A DNA stretch of 57,753 nt from Caldilineaceae bacterium (GTDB lineage Bacteria; Chloroflexota; Anaerolineae; Caldilineales; Caldilineaceae), in assembly GCA_020634815.1 (NCBI GenBank), contig JACKBA010000042.1:1-57753 (forward strand), written 5' to 3'. A program made the position numbers and the translations under genes. Shown in pieces: positions 45,763 through 57,753 of this stretch (within the stretch, counting starts at the first letter, position 1; each line of letters opens with the position of its first letter). The notes under the pieces were generated by a model that saw only the letters and a list, made by a program, of their open reading frames with translations, was not told the origin of the DNA and ran no database searches.

Positions 45763-46809
45763 ATGGGACAGGTTATCGTCTTTGCAGAACCACGCCGCCT
45801 CGTAATCGAGGAAGCCGACGAGCGCCCCCTCGCCGCCGACGAAGTCCGCCTGCGCACCCTGTACTCCGGCATCAGCGCCGGCACCGAACTGACTGCCTAC
45901 CGTGGCAGCAATCCCTATCTACACAAACGCTGGGATGACGAGCGCCGCCTCTTTGTCCCGGACAGCGAGACGAGCCTGCGCTTTCCCGTGGTTGGCTTTG
46001 GCTACGAAGAGTGCGGCGAAGTCGTCGAAGTCGGACCGGCGGTGGCGCGTGTGCAGGTAGGCGACCGCATCTACGGCACGTGGGGCCACCGCACGCACCA
46101 CATCCTCGCCGAGGAACTGGCGGCCCGGCGCATCCTGCCACCCACGCTCCACCCCATCCTGGGCATCTTCTCGCAGATGGGTGCGATTGCGCTCAACGGC
46201 ATCCTCGACGCAGCGATCCGCATCGGCGAGACGGTGGCGGTCTTCGGGTTGGGCGCGCCGGGGCAGATCATCGCACAGCTTGCCAAACGATCGGGTGCGC
46301 GGGTGGTCGCTGTCGAACCGATCGAACTACGGCGCCGCGTCGCTAGCGATCTCGGTGCGGTCGACGAAGCCATCTCGCCCACGGAAGGCAGCGTGGCCGA
46401 ACAGATCCGGGCGCTGACGGACGGTCGCGGCGCCGACGTGTGCATCGAGGCAACCGGCGCCTACCCCGCGCTGCACGAGGCGATCCGGTCGGCGGCCTAT
46501 TCGGCCAAGGTGGTGACGCTGGGGTTCTTCCAGGGGCCGGGGCAGGGGCTTTTCCTGGGCGAAGAGTTCCACCACAACCGCGTCAACGTGGTCTGCTCGC
46601 AGATCTCCGGCGTGAGCCCGGAGCTGACCTATCGCTGGAACCGCGAGCGGCTGATCCAGACGGCCATGCAGTTGCAGGTAGAGGGTGCGCTGACTCTGCG
46701 CCCGCTCATCACGCAGGTGCTGCCCTTTGCCGAAGCCGCCGAAGCGTTTCGCCTATGCGACGAAGAACCGGAGCGGACGATCCAGGTGGTGCTCGACTGC
46801 TCGGCATAG
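45763..46809 (+). CDS. MDR-family dehydrogenase without the usual catalytic-zinc cysteine
   Basis: A 348-residue oxidoreductase; GGAGGG is six bases upstream. The GroES-like N-terminal domain shows YSGISAGTEL where zinc alcohol dehydrogenases have a Cys, and FGYEECGEVVEVG where they have GHE. No structural-zinc Cys cluster is present. The NAD(P) fold has VFGLGAPGQIIAQLAK. This resembles BchC-like and other zinc-poor MDR enzymes, often acting on sugars or polyols. It starts 29 bp after selD and is followed by a zinc-type relative and a cupin. Confidence 0.87.
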   Translation: MGQVIVFAEPRRLVIEEADERPLAADEVRLRTLYSGISAGTELTAYRGSNPYLHKRWDDERRLFVPDSETSLRFPVVGFGYEECGEVVEVGPAVARVQVGDRIYGTWGHRTHHILAEELAARRILPPTLHPILGIFSQMGAIALNGILDAAIRIGETVAVFGLGAPGQIIAQLAKRSGARVVAVEPIELRRRVASDLGAVDEAISPTEGSVAEQIRALTDGRGADVCIEATGAYPALHEAIRSAAYSAKVVTLGFFQGPGQGLFLGEEFHHNRVNVVCSQISGVSPELTYRWNRERLIQTAMQLQVEGALTLRPLITQVLPFAEAAEAFRLCDEEPERTIQVVLDCSA

Positions 46810-46881
46810 GCCGGACCGTCGTGAAGTTCATGCTGTCGCCCGGCATGCTTGCCCGCGGCGTTACGAAATGAGGAGCACGCG

Positions 46882-47916
46882 ATGAAAGCAATCATGAAAG
46901 TGGCGCCCGGCGTCGGCAACGTCGAGGTGCGTGAGATTTCCGAGCCGCAGCCAGGGCCGGGCCAGGTCAAGATCCGCATCGGCGCGGCGGGGCTGTGCGG
47001 CACCGACCTGCATATTTACAAGGACGAGTTTCGCTCGTGGCCACCCGTCGTGCTGGGTCACGAGGTGGCCGGCGAGATCGTCGAGCTGGGCGAGGGCGTG
47101 CAGGGCTTGGCGCCGGGCATGCGCGTGACCTCGGAAACGTACTTCTCCTACTGCGGCCAGTGCCGCTCGTGCCGGGCGGGGCATACCAACCTCTGTCTGG
47201 AACGGCGCTCCATCGGCTCGGCCGTGAATGGCGGTTTCACCAACTACCTGGTGGTGCCGGCGCGCAACATCCACGAACTGCCCGCGTCGGTCGACTACCG
47301 CGCCGGCGCGCTGACCGAGCCGCTGGCCTGCGTCGTGCACGCCACGCTCACCACACCGACGGTGGCGCCGGGCGACGTGGCGGTCATCGCCGGGCCGGGC
47401 GCGATCGGGCTGCTGACATTGCAGGTCGTCAAAGCGGCGGGCGCCAGGGCCATCATGCTGGGCACCGACGCCGACGAGCACCGGCTGGCGCTGGCGACGC
47501 AGTTGGGCGCCGACGCAGTGGTCAACGTGCAGCGCGGCGACGCGGCCGCAATCGTGCGCGATGGAACCATCGAGGGGCTGGGCGCGGATGTGGTCTACGA
47601 ATGCTCGGGCGCCGGGCCCGCCGCACAGCAACTGCTCACGCTGGTGCGGCGCCATGGCCGGTACGTGCAGGTCGGCCTCTTTGGCCGGCCGGTGGCGTGG
47701 GATCTGGATCAGCTTGTCTACAAGGAACTGACGGCAACCGGCACCAACGCCAGTACGCCGGCCTCCTGGCTGCGCGCGCTCGAACTCACGGGCAGCGGCA
47801 AGGTGCGCACCGACCTGCTCATCACCCATGAGTTCCCGGTGACGGCGTGGGAGCAAGGCTTTGCCACCTTTGAGGAGAAGAGCGGGATCAAGACGATATT
47901 CGTGCCGGCCGAATAG
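46882..47916 (+). CDS. zinc-dependent alcohol/polyol dehydrogenase (MDR)
   Basis: A 344-residue oxidoreductase; GAGGAG precedes the ATG. Catalytic zinc ligands are in GLCGTDLH and LGHEVAGEIVELG; the structural zinc site is CGQCRSCRAGHTNLC. NAD(P) binding is VIAGPGAIGLLTLQV. It resembles sorbitol, threonine or galactitol dehydrogenases. With the preceding paralogue and the cupin gene 21 bp downstream it probably forms a small sugar- or polyol-metabolism operon. Confidence 0.9.
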   Translation: MKAIMKVAPGVGNVEVREISEPQPGPGQVKIRIGAAGLCGTDLHIYKDEFRSWPPVVLGHEVAGEIVELGEGVQGLAPGMRVTSETYFSYCGQCRSCRAGHTNLCLERRSIGSAVNGGFTNYLVVPARNIHELPASVDYRAGALTEPLACVVHATLTTPTVAPGDVAVIAGPGAIGLLTLQVVKAAGARAIMLGTDADEHRLALATQLGADAVVNVQRGDAAAIVRDGTIEGLGADVVYECSGAGPAAQQLLTLVRRHGRYVQVGLFGRPVAWDLDQLVYKELTATGTNASTPASWLRALELTGSGKVRTDLLITHEFPVTAWEQGFATFEEKSGIKTIFVPAE

Positions 47917-47937
47917 GCGCCGGGCTTGGAGGATACA

Positions 47938-48351
47938 ATGAGCATCATCCATCGATTCATCGGAGAAGACGGGGCCTGGGAGTGGGAGGGCGTGCCGCTT
48001 CACGACTATGGCGCCGCACGGCCCGGCGTGAGTGTGCGCCGCTTCATCAGCCGGCAGGATGGGTCGAACAACCTGGAGTTGCGCTACTTCGAGCTGCAGC
48101 CGGGCGCGTGCAGCAACTATGAGAAACACAACTACGAGCACGCGGTGTTGATCCTGCGCGGCAGCGGCTTCGTACGCATTGCGGATGAAGTACACGCGGT
48201 CCAGTTCGGCGATACGATCTTCGTGGAGGCGGATGACGTTCACCAATTTGTTGCCGGCGAGGATGAACCATTCGGCTTTCTGTGCACCGTGCTGGACAAG
48301 GAACTGCGCGTCGCCGTGCATGGGCCACAGACGCTGGAAATCTACAACTGA
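47938..48351 (+). CDS. cupin-domain protein
   Basis: A 137-residue protein; GGAGG lies six bases before the ATG. The cupin core is visible: NYEKHNYEHAVLILRGSGFVRIADE (motif 1, with His and Glu ligands) and EADDVHQFVAGEDEPFGFLC (motif 2). Small cupins of this kind bind metal and act as isomerases, dioxygenases or sugar sensors. It follows two dehydrogenases in the same operon. Confidence 0.87.
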   Translation: MSIIHRFIGEDGAWEWEGVPLHDYGAARPGVSVRRFISRQDGSNNLELRYFELQPGACSNYEKHNYEHAVLILRGSGFVRIADEVHAVQFGDTIFVEADDVHQFVAGEDEPFGFLCTVLDKELRVAVHGPQTLEIYN

Positions 48352-48398
48352 TATGCGGTAGCGACAAGGCCGGGGACCCGCCATGCCCTCGTCTTGAG

Positions 48399-49397
48399 CT
48401 AACGATCGCGGAGCTTTGGATCCATTGCATCGCGGATGGCGTCGCCGAGGAAATTGAACGCCAACATTGTCAGCGACAAAGCCAGCGCCGGAAAGAAAAT
48501 GATGTGCGGCGCCGATCGCAGCGCGCCATAACCGTCGGCAATCATGCTCCCCCAGCTTGGCATGGGCGGCTGCACGCCAAGACCGATAAAGCTGAGAAAC
48601 GCCTCGGTGTAAATATAGGCTGGAATCGCCAGCGTTTCGGCGACGATGCACGTCCCGATGATATTCGGCAGCAGGTGGCGCCACATGATGCGACGATTGT
48701 TTGCACCGACGAGTTCGGCTGCCTGCACAAACTCCTGCTCGCGGTAGTGGAGCGTCTGCCCGCGAGTCAGGCGCGCCATGTTGAGCCAACTCACCGCACC
48801 AATCGCGACGAAGACAAAGAACAGCCCGCCCGAACGCGTGTCGAGCGTTACCAATAAGGTCTGCAACGCGCCCAAACTCTCTGCCGGCTGTTGGGCCAGC
48901 GACGTAAGAAATACCTGCAACAGGATGATCAGGATCAACGTCGGGTAGGCATAGATGATGTCGACGATGCGCATCATCATGTTGTCGACCTTGGCGGGGC
49001 TGTAACCTGCTACGAGACCGTATGTCAGCCCAATGGCAAAACTGATGCCGGCGCCCAGGAACGCGACGGCAATAGAGACACGTGTGCCGTAAATCAAGCG
49101 GCTGAAGATGTCGCGCCCCAATCGGTCGGCGCCCATGATATAACGGAAGCCTTCGAGCTTGGGGGTAGTCGCGTAGGACATGGGCGGGGCCAGCTTATCG
49201 GGAAAGTTGGTCTCCTCGTAGCTCAACGGGGCGAACGTCGAGGGGAAGATGGCCACGACGATCAGCGCGGCCAGATAGAGCACACAGATCACAACGAACG
49301 GATCTTTCACCAGCCGCATGACGACATCAAAGAGCAATGTCCGCGAGCGACGAGCGGGCGACGCAAGTACAGGGGCCGGAGCCGTGCTAGTTGCCAT
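48399..49397 (-). CDS. peptide ABC transporter permease (DppC/OppC type)
   Basis: A 332-residue inner-membrane protein. The ATG ending at 49397 has AGGA seven bases upstream and overlaps the DppB-type stop by 11 bp. Six helices are apparent, with the N-terminal OppC-N region (RYIMGADRLGRDIFSRLIYGTRVS) and the EAA loop (AAELVGANNRRIMWRHLLPN). It ends GDAIRDAMDPKLRDR. It pairs with the upstream permease and substrate-binding protein; no ATPase gene lies downstream, as the cupin gene converges here. Confidence 0.93.
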   Translation of the reverse strand: MATSTAPAPVLASPARRSRTLLFDVVMRLVKDPFVVICVLYLAALIVVAIFPSTFAPLSYEETNFPDKLAPPMSYATTPKLEGFRYIMGADRLGRDIFSRLIYGTRVSIAVAFLGAGISFAIGLTYGLVAGYSPAKVDNMMMRIVDIIYAYPTLILIILLQVFLTSLAQQPAESLGALQTLLVTLDTRSGGLFFVFVAIGAVSWLNMARLTRGQTLHYREQEFVQAAELVGANNRRIMWRHLLPNIIGTCIVAETLAIPAYIYTEAFLSFIGLGVQPPMPSWGSMIADGYGALRSAPHIIFFPALALSLTMLAFNFLGDAIRDAMDPKLRDR

Positions 49398-50328
49398 GGC
49401 CGATCCTCGGATCAATGACGGTGTACAGGATGTCAACCAGGAGATTGACCCCTACGATGATCAACGCGTAGATCACGACGACGGCCATGACCATGGGATA
49501 GTCGCGGCTGCTGATGCTCGTCACGAAATAACGGCCCATGCCGGGGATGGCGAATATCTGCTCGACGACCAGCGAGCCGGTCAGCACAGCCGCGGCCAGA
49601 GGGCCGAGATAGGTGACGACAGGGATCAGCGCGTTGCGCAGGGCGTGTCGAACGGTGACGACGCGCTGCGAAAGACCCTTGGCTTGAGCCGTGCGGATGT
49701 AGTCTTCGCCGAGCACCTGTAACATGCTTGCCCGCGTCAGCCGCGCAATGATGGCTGACAGCCCGGCGCCCAGCGTGATCGCCGGCAGCACGATGTGGCT
49801 CAGGTATGGAATCAGCCCGTCGCTGAGGCTGGCCCATTGCGCCACGGGAAACCAGCCCAGTCTCAGCGCAAACAACCACTGCAAGACAGGCCCCAGCACA
49901 ATCGCGGGAACAGACACCCCGATAATGGCGATCAGCGTCGCACTGCGATCGCGCCACGAGCCGCGGTGCATGGCGGCCACGATCCCAGCCGGCATCCCCA
50001 CGCTCAGGGCAAAGAGCATGGCAAAGAGCCCTAACTGCACGGATACGGCCAGCCCCGGCAACAGGAAACTTTCCACCGGCTTGCCGCGCGCCGCCAGCGA
50101 TGGCCCGAATTTGAGTTGGGCGACGCTCGACAGCCAGATGAAATACTGCTCCTGTACCGGACGGTTGAGGCCAAAAACCTCCTCCATCTGCTGAATCAGG
50201 GCAGGCGGCGTCTTGTCTGAATCAAAGGGGCCGCCGGGCAACGCATGCATGGTGGCAAAGGTCAGCCCGGTCACCACAAAGAAGACCGGAATGAACCAGA
50301 GCAGGCGGCGAATGATGACTCGAATCAT
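49387..50328 (-). CDS. peptide ABC transporter permease (DppB/OppB type)
   Basis: A 313-residue inner-membrane protein with six helices. The start has the usual RRLLWFIPVFFVVTGLTFATMH, the EAA loop reads RTAQAKGLSQRVVTVRHALRNALIPV and the ending is DILYTVIDPRIGHGN. It forms the translocation pore with the following DppC-type permease. A 19-bp hairpin lies between it and the binding-protein gene upstream. Confidence 0.93.
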   Translation of the reverse strand: MIRVIIRRLLWFIPVFFVVTGLTFATMHALPGGPFDSDKTPPALIQQMEEVFGLNRPVQEQYFIWLSSVAQLKFGPSLAARGKPVESFLLPGLAVSVQLGLFAMLFALSVGMPAGIVAAMHRGSWRDRSATLIAIIGVSVPAIVLGPVLQWLFALRLGWFPVAQWASLSDGLIPYLSHIVLPAITLGAGLSAIIARLTRASMLQVLGEDYIRTAQAKGLSQRVVTVRHALRNALIPVVTYLGPLAAAVLTGSLVVEQIFAIPGMGRYFVTSISSRDYPMVMAVVVIYALIIVGVNLLVDILYTVIDPRIGHGN

Positions 50329-50371
50329 GATATTCGAAGGTTGACGATGGCAGGATGGTTAGCTGACTGGA

Positions 50372-50429
50372 TGACACGATGAGGGGATGAAAGACAATGG
50401 AATCATCTTGTCATCCCCTCATCGTGTCA
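50372..50429. repeat. 19-bp perfect inverted repeat between binding-protein and permease genes
   Basis: TGACACGATGAGGGGATGA at 50372-50390 and its reverse complement at 50411-50429, 20-base loop. On the minus-strand transcript it lies between the binding-protein stop (50442) and the permease start (50328). Such hairpins often keep binding protein in excess by partial termination or mRNA stabilisation. It lacks a long T-tract. Confidence 0.85.
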
Positions 50430-50441
50430 GTTATTCACATG

Positions 50442-52121
50442 TTACTGCTCAATCCGCCAGGTATCCCAGTTCACGGGAGCAAAGGTAGGATAGGCGCGCT
50501 GCACATAGGGCTTGGCGAGAATCGTATAGCCGCGATGGTAATACGGGGCCACGCGCACTTCTTCGCCAAACATGAGTTGTTCCACATCCCGGTAGAGTTG
50601 CTTGCGCACTTCGGGATCCGTTTCGATGGATGCCTGCTTGGCCTTCTCGTCTGCTTCCGTGCAGGCGGCACGCGGCCGATTCTGACTGTCCGTGCAGTGG
50701 AAGACTTCGTAGACCCAGTTGTTCTCGTCCGGATAGTCGGCGCCCCAGCCGAGTCGCCACATCTCCGGCATTTCTTCCACCGGGACATCAGGGTTGGTAC
50801 CCGCCAGGAAGACCGGGAATTCCTGCGCCTCGATCTGCACGTCGACGTTCAGGGTCTCTTTCCACATCGCCTGCAGCGCCTGGGCCAGCGCCTCTTCGAG
50901 CGAGTTGGCGAAGTAGCGGTAGGTCACCACGGGGAAGCCCGCGCCGTCGGGATAGCCGGCCTCTGCCAGCCACGCCTTGGCCTGCTCCGGGTCATAGCCG
51001 ATGCCGACCTCAGGATCCGGGGCGCCGAAGATGCCGGGAGGTGCGAACTGCGTCGCCGGCACGCCGGAGCCGACCACGTCGCGCACCATCGTCTCGCGAT
51101 CAATGGCCGCCGAGAAGGCCTTACGCACCAGGACGTCGTCGAACGGCGCCTTGGTCATGGTGAAGCCCACGTAGGTGGTCGAGGCGCGCGGTCCCTGGTG
51201 GAGTTCAGCACTCAAGGTCGGGTCGGCGAGAATGCGTGCCACCTCTTCAGCCGGCAGCGACGCCGCACCTTCGCCGGCAACATCCAGATCGCCCGACTCA
51301 TAGAGCGCCACTTCGGTGAACTGATCCGTGATCAGACTGACTTCGACACGGTCGATTTGAACCTCATCCGCCTTGATGTAGCCGGGGTTCTTTTCGTAGA
51401 TCAGCTTTTCGCCCGGGCGCCATTCGACCAGCTTGTACGGGCCGTTGACGACGATGTTTTCCGGTTCAGTCCATGCATCGCCGAACTGCTCAATGGCCCA
51501 GCTCGGCACCGGGCGCAGCGTCCACATGCTCGAAATCGACTCGAAGTAGGCCGCCGGCGCCTCCAGCGTGAATTCCACCGTGTAGTCGTCGATTGCCTTG
51601 ACACCGAGCGAATCGATGTCATAGGTATCGGTCGGGATATTGGTCTGATTGATCGCGGCGGCATTCTTGATGCTATAGAGCACGTACGCGTATGGAGATG
51701 CCGTTTCGGGCATAACCGCGCGCTTGGCGCTGTACTCGATGTCCTTGGCGGTCACCGGGTTGCCGTCGCTCCACGTGACGTCTTGGCGTAGGTTGAAGGT
51801 CCAGACCGTACCGTCCTCGGAAATCGTCCAACTTTCGGCCAGTTCAGGCTCGATCTCGGACGTTTCGTTGTTGATGTTGGTCAGACCCAGGAACATCTGC
51901 TCGATCGGCGTAATGGAGAAGTAATCCTCCGCCAGGTTCGGATCGAGCGTCGAGGGCTCGGATACGGTAGCCAGGCGCATCGTGACGACGTCACCGGCAG
52001 GCGCCGGAGCAGCCGCACCGGCGTCGCCAGGCGCAGCAGGCGCTGGAGCGGTAGCACATCCGGCCGCAACAAGCGCGACCAGCAGCACTGCCAGTAGATA
52101 CCACGGGGCGTTTCTACGCAT
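50442..52121 (-). CDS. peptide ABC transporter substrate-binding lipoprotein
   Basis: A 559-residue family-5 binding protein; AAAGGAAG precedes the ATG. The N-terminus is a lipoprotein signal (LVALVAAGC). SBP-5 marks are FNLRQDVTWSDGNPVTAKD, NGPYKLVEW and RKAFSAAIDRETMV. The 559 residues are of normal length. The ligand is not predictable. It starts the second importer operon of the window, opposite in strand to the first (1-2177) and not close to it in sequence. Confidence 0.93.
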   Translation of the reverse strand: MRRNAPWYLLAVLLVALVAAGCATAPAPAAPGDAGAAAPAPAGDVVTMRLATVSEPSTLDPNLAEDYFSITPIEQMFLGLTNINNETSEIEPELAESWTISEDGTVWTFNLRQDVTWSDGNPVTAKDIEYSAKRAVMPETASPYAYVLYSIKNAAAINQTNIPTDTYDIDSLGVKAIDDYTVEFTLEAPAAYFESISSMWTLRPVPSWAIEQFGDAWTEPENIVVNGPYKLVEWRPGEKLIYEKNPGYIKADEVQIDRVEVSLITDQFTEVALYESGDLDVAGEGAASLPAEEVARILADPTLSAELHQGPRASTTYVGFTMTKAPFDDVLVRKAFSAAIDRETMVRDVVGSGVPATQFAPPGIFGAPDPEVGIGYDPEQAKAWLAEAGYPDGAGFPVVTYRYFANSLEEALAQALQAMWKETLNVDVQIEAQEFPVFLAGTNPDVPVEEMPEMWRLGWGADYPDENNWVYEVFHCTDSQNRPRAACTEADEKAKQASIETDPEVRKQLYRDVEQLMFGEEVRVAPYYHRGYTILAKPYVQRAYPTFAPVNWDTWRIEQ

Positions 52122-52197
52122 GGTTTTCTTCCTTTCTCATCTGTGTGATTGAATCGGCCAAACCGGACTTTGAAGTGCAGTAGTAAGCATGAAACAA

Positions 52198-52232
52198 AAG
52201 GGCGACTTTGGCAAGAAGCCACCGTCGCCCTT
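52198..52232 (-). terminator. intrinsic terminator of gyrB
   Basis: AAGGGCGAC/GTCGCCCTT stem with a 17-base loop, followed on the minus strand by TTTTGTTTC. It lies 33 bp after the gyrB stop. Confidence 0.85.
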
Positions 52233-52264
52233 CTTTCGGATTACTTGGTTGTGAAGTAGCTGGC

Positions 52265-54214
<1,950 letters not shown>

Positions 54215-54254
54215 AACATCCTCCAAAACAGAAATCGAAGCGCACTGCCCGAGA

Positions 54255-55247
54255 TTACGCAACCAGGGTCGACTCAGTGCCCAGGTAGCGCGTCCGATAG
54301 AAGACGAGCAAGGCCATGGCCAGACCGGTGCCGATGTAGGCGCTGATGACGATGGCCGGCGTCACGACCCACAGCGCCAGATTGGACAATTGCAGCAAAA
54401 GTACGGTCATGCCCAGGCCGATGAGCGTGCTCACGGCGAAGAACCCAAGCGTCGGCAGGAAGTTCATGCGGACCAGGTTCACGCTGCGGCTGATTGTCGC
54501 CGGCGCCGAGAGATTGTCCATGACAATCCCGGCGGTCGCAAAATACAAGTAGAAAAAGATGACCAGCGTGACGGCGCCCGAGGCCACAGCCAGGAATGAC
54601 GCCAGAGCCGGACTGAGAACCGAGAACAGCGCAATGCCGATACTCAACGGAATGTAGATCGCCACAAGCGCCAGAAAGACGATCAGCACGAAGGCAATCA
54701 CCTGCAGCCACTGGCGGATGACCGCGCCGGCAAATGTCCGCATCGGCATGCCCGACATACCACCGATGGGCAACCGGCGGGCCAGCATCCCCAGGTAGAT
54801 CACGCCGATCAACAGGCCGAGCAGGCTGAACACAAGCCAGAAGACAATCGCCTCGCCCGGCGTGCTCACCGGAATCGGCGCCAGCGGCGAGGACAGCGCC
54901 CCGCCGGCCAGCAGACTTGGCACATGCAGCAGCGTCGTGCTCACCATGGCCGAGAGCAGGTTGAAGCTCTCACCAAGCATCTCGATACTGTCGGCCACCT
55001 GTTGGGTCATCGTCACAGCGTCTACAGGAAGACCGTCCGCCGCGCCAAGCGTGCGGTACCAGCCGGCCACTTCCGATGTCATGGGGACAATGGTGAACTG
55101 CGGCGCCAGCCACAGCAGCAGATCCAGCGCGACCGGAATCACAATCAATTCGAGCCGCCACCCCAAGTACCGAAACCCTGCCGACAGGCAGTCAATCACG
55201 CCCAACCTATGCCCGCTTTCCAGGTGCCGAGAAACGTTTACGTGCAT
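54255..55247 (-). CDS. multi-spanning membrane protein, unknown function
   Basis: A 330-residue protein from the ATG at 55247 (a GTG at 55274 is also possible). Six or so hydrophobic helices are seen (LELIVIPVALDLLLWLAPQ, VFWLVFSLLGLLIGVIYLG, VIAFVLIVFLALVAIYIPL, LIFFYLYFATAGI and others). No catalytic motif; it resembles uncharacterised YIP1/DUF975-like helical membrane proteins only in general character. It is upstream of gyrB on the same strand and may share its transcript. Confidence 0.65.
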   Translation of the reverse strand: MHVNVSRHLESGHRLGVIDCLSAGFRYLGWRLELIVIPVALDLLLWLAPQFTIVPMTSEVAGWYRTLGAADGLPVDAVTMTQQVADSIEMLGESFNLLSAMVSTTLLHVPSLLAGGALSSPLAPIPVSTPGEAIVFWLVFSLLGLLIGVIYLGMLARRLPIGGMSGMPMRTFAGAVIRQWLQVIAFVLIVFLALVAIYIPLSIGIALFSVLSPALASFLAVASGAVTLVIFFYLYFATAGIVMDNLSAPATISRSVNLVRMNFLPTLGFFAVSTLIGLGMTVLLLQLSNLALWVVTPAIVISAYIGTGLAMALLVFYRTRYLGTESTLVA

Positions 55248-55552
55248 CGTCACTCGAGTTTTGCGAACCGTCACACACCAGTCCCGTAACGGAGAAAGTA
55301 TACCATAGCAGGGGTATTTGAACGAATTCCCTGGGCGCCAGATCGAACGTGTGTTCGGAGAAATTTACACAGCCGCCAGCGGCCGAAGCGCGCCATGGTG
55401 CGCCCTCAGCGGCACCCGGCCATGCGCCGCTTCGCTTCCTGCGCGCACATTCGTTACAATGGCGTTGGATGCGACGGAACAGCCACCGGCAACCGTGCGT
55501 TCTGCAATAGAGGGAACAACGCTCAATCGCTTACCAACCAGGAACTCACACC
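55248..55552. other. 305-bp divergent intergenic region
   Basis: Separates the membrane-protein gene from murA. A TACAAT box for murA is at 55455-55460. I see no gene, RNA or repeat otherwise. Confidence 0.5.
55455..55460 (+). promoter_or_regulatory. candidate -10 box for murA (TACAAT)
   Basis: TACAAT with a weak TTCGCT -35 (55431-55436) at 18-bp spacing. The downstream GGCGTTGG is also found after the tRNA-Sec -10. Confidence 0.4.
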
Positions 55553-56863
<1,311 letters not shown>

Positions 56864-57392
56864 AAAATAGTTGCTCCATCCTTCACAAGTCGTCGGTTTC
56901 TTCCTGTTGGCGGCGCACCTTACCGGCTGACCTGCACCCAATCGATGGATAGGGCGCTCATCCCATATGTTCTCTTTGCTCGTCTGGGTAGAATTTTAAC
57001 CGGGGGAGATGTACAGCCGGCGAAATCCCGCACGTGAAACCTACAGTAATGTATGCTACTGTTTCGTCAGGCAATCATTGCTCTGTTTCTCACAAGTCGT
57101 CTGCGTCTCACAGTTGACGGCGCACCTCGCTTGCCGAGATGCACCTCTGCTCTGAAAGGTGATCTGAATGGCAAGCCCTCTGTCGCCACCTCTCTCTCCG
57201 CCCTGCCCCGATGCCGGCGGCTGCGCTGATTTTGCCCCCCCCCCCCGCCGCAAACGGCCTGATATCCAACGCACAGTCCAGAGTGATAGCCAGCGCGACG
57301 CAGAACATGTTCCAGCCTGTGGCGTGGCACGGCCCGCTCATGCTACAAGAGTCCCTTCCCAGTCCGTTGATTCATAGAAAGGACAATTCCGG
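56864..57392. other. 529-bp gap with weak coding potential
   Basis: Holds the repeat pair above and a run of 12 C (57235-57246). Small open frames (for example 57168-57377, plus) have no recognisable content or good start signals; I do not call them. Confidence 0.5.
56866..57127. repeat. degenerate 55-bp direct repeat pair after murA
   Basis: Copies at 56866-56920 and 57073-57127 agree at about 41 of 55 positions, including CACAAGTCGTC and CGGCGCACCT. The first starts 3 bp after the murA stop. Origin unknown. Confidence 0.55.
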
Positions 57393-57753
57393 ATGAAAAT
57401 CAAACCGCACCGCCCCCGTTCCTGTCTAGGCTGGATGGGTTGGGTCTTTGGCATTCTGCTGGTGCTCTTTGCCATCAGCTACAGCATCGATATGGTTCGC
57501 CTCACAAGCGCCTGGAATGAGGCATATACGCTGGCGGCTCAACTAGGCTACACCCCAGAGCACCATTTGACAGACAAAGCACCAAGCGACATCAACATCG
57601 TGCCAGTTTTTGGAGTCTGCAAAGTTCAGGTCTTTTTTACGACGCCACTCGACGCTTTGGACTTTGCTATACGCCTAGAGCAGGTTACTGGTCCTCTTTG
57701 GGGTGGCAACCTGAGGGATGGACGGAACATGTACTTGCAACTTCCGTTCACTG
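57393..57753 (+). CDS. small membrane-anchored protein, cut by the window edge
   Basis: The first 120 codons of a gene that runs off the right end. AAAGGA lies about 11 bases before the ATG. A basic start (MKIKPHRPRSC) is followed by one hydrophobic helix (WMGWVFGILLVLFAISYSI) and a soluble part (TPEHHLTDKAPSDINIVPVF, VCKVQVFFTTPLDALDF). The composition is less GC-rich than the neighbours, which may hint at foreign origin. No family recognised. Confidence 0.7.
   Translation, partial: MKIKPHRPRSCLGWMGWVFGILLVLFAISYSIDMVRLTSAWNEAYTLAAQLGYTPEHHLTDKAPSDINIVPVFGVCKVQVFFTTPLDALDFAIRLEQVTGPLWGGNLRDGRNMYLQLPFT

Noticed and set aside
57168..57377. 69-codon Pro-rich frame
   Set aside because: Crosses the 12-C tract, low-complexity content and no family; a weak ribosome site only.

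Overview
The window looks like a chromosomal segment of a high-GC, free-living bacterium, most likely a member of the Chloroflexota (Caldilinea/Anaerolineae type). This is inferred from the gene mix: a DUF1501/DUF1800 pair, DUF4012 and DUF2723 proteins, secreted proteins ending in an AGQP...GGFW module, a membrane pyrophosphatase, twin peptide-importer operons, and a family of short inverted TAGT..CG.CTTcAG.CG..-type repeats. No rRNA, phage, plasmid or CRISPR locus is visible. Most of the region is ordinary chromosome with a few odd islands.

Layout. 1-3874: end of a peptide ABC importer (permease, lipoprotein) and an amidohydrolase. 4028-10718: secreted esterase, then DUF1501, a BNR-repeat protein and DUF1800 in tight order, ending in eight 80-bp tandem repeats (10741-11370). 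11475-16622: two-domain VOC enzyme, beta-propeller and GGFW secreted proteins, small membrane protein, DUF4256, and an MNT nucleotidyltransferase whose HEPN partner is a relic. 16650-25758: phosphofructokinase, sulfurtransferase, HAD and GNAT enzymes, B12-type radical SAM protein, DUF212 with xseB, a receiver-DUF309 fusion, a FabL-like reductase and a tyrosine-recombinase fold protein that has lost its catalytic residues. 25952-32666: K+-type pyrophosphatase, cysteine desulfurase, OmpR-type regulator, MsmK/UgpC-type ATPase, an 82-bp MITE-like insertion with 9-bp target duplication, and a sirtuin. 32652-39868 (minus): cell-surface genes (sortase-like lipoprotein lacking its Cys, GT2/sugar-phosphate transferase fusion, SH3b protein, then after a terminator DUF2723 and DUF4012).

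40104-45733 is the most notable part. A tRNA-Sec gene (anticodon UCA) and a selD gene with an in-frame UGA at its catalytic position show that the organism decodes selenocysteine. Between them lies a compact set of poorly known genes: a small protein, a cytoplasmic subtilase with an N-terminal zinc-ribbon-like segment and C-terminal glycogen-binding-like domain, an esterase, an ATP-grasp enzyme and a two-helix membrane protein. 45763-48351: two MDR dehydrogenases and a cupin. 48399-52121 (minus): a second peptide importer. 52265-56863: gyrB, a membrane protein, and murA with Asp in place of the fosfomycin-target Cys. The right edge cuts a small membrane protein.
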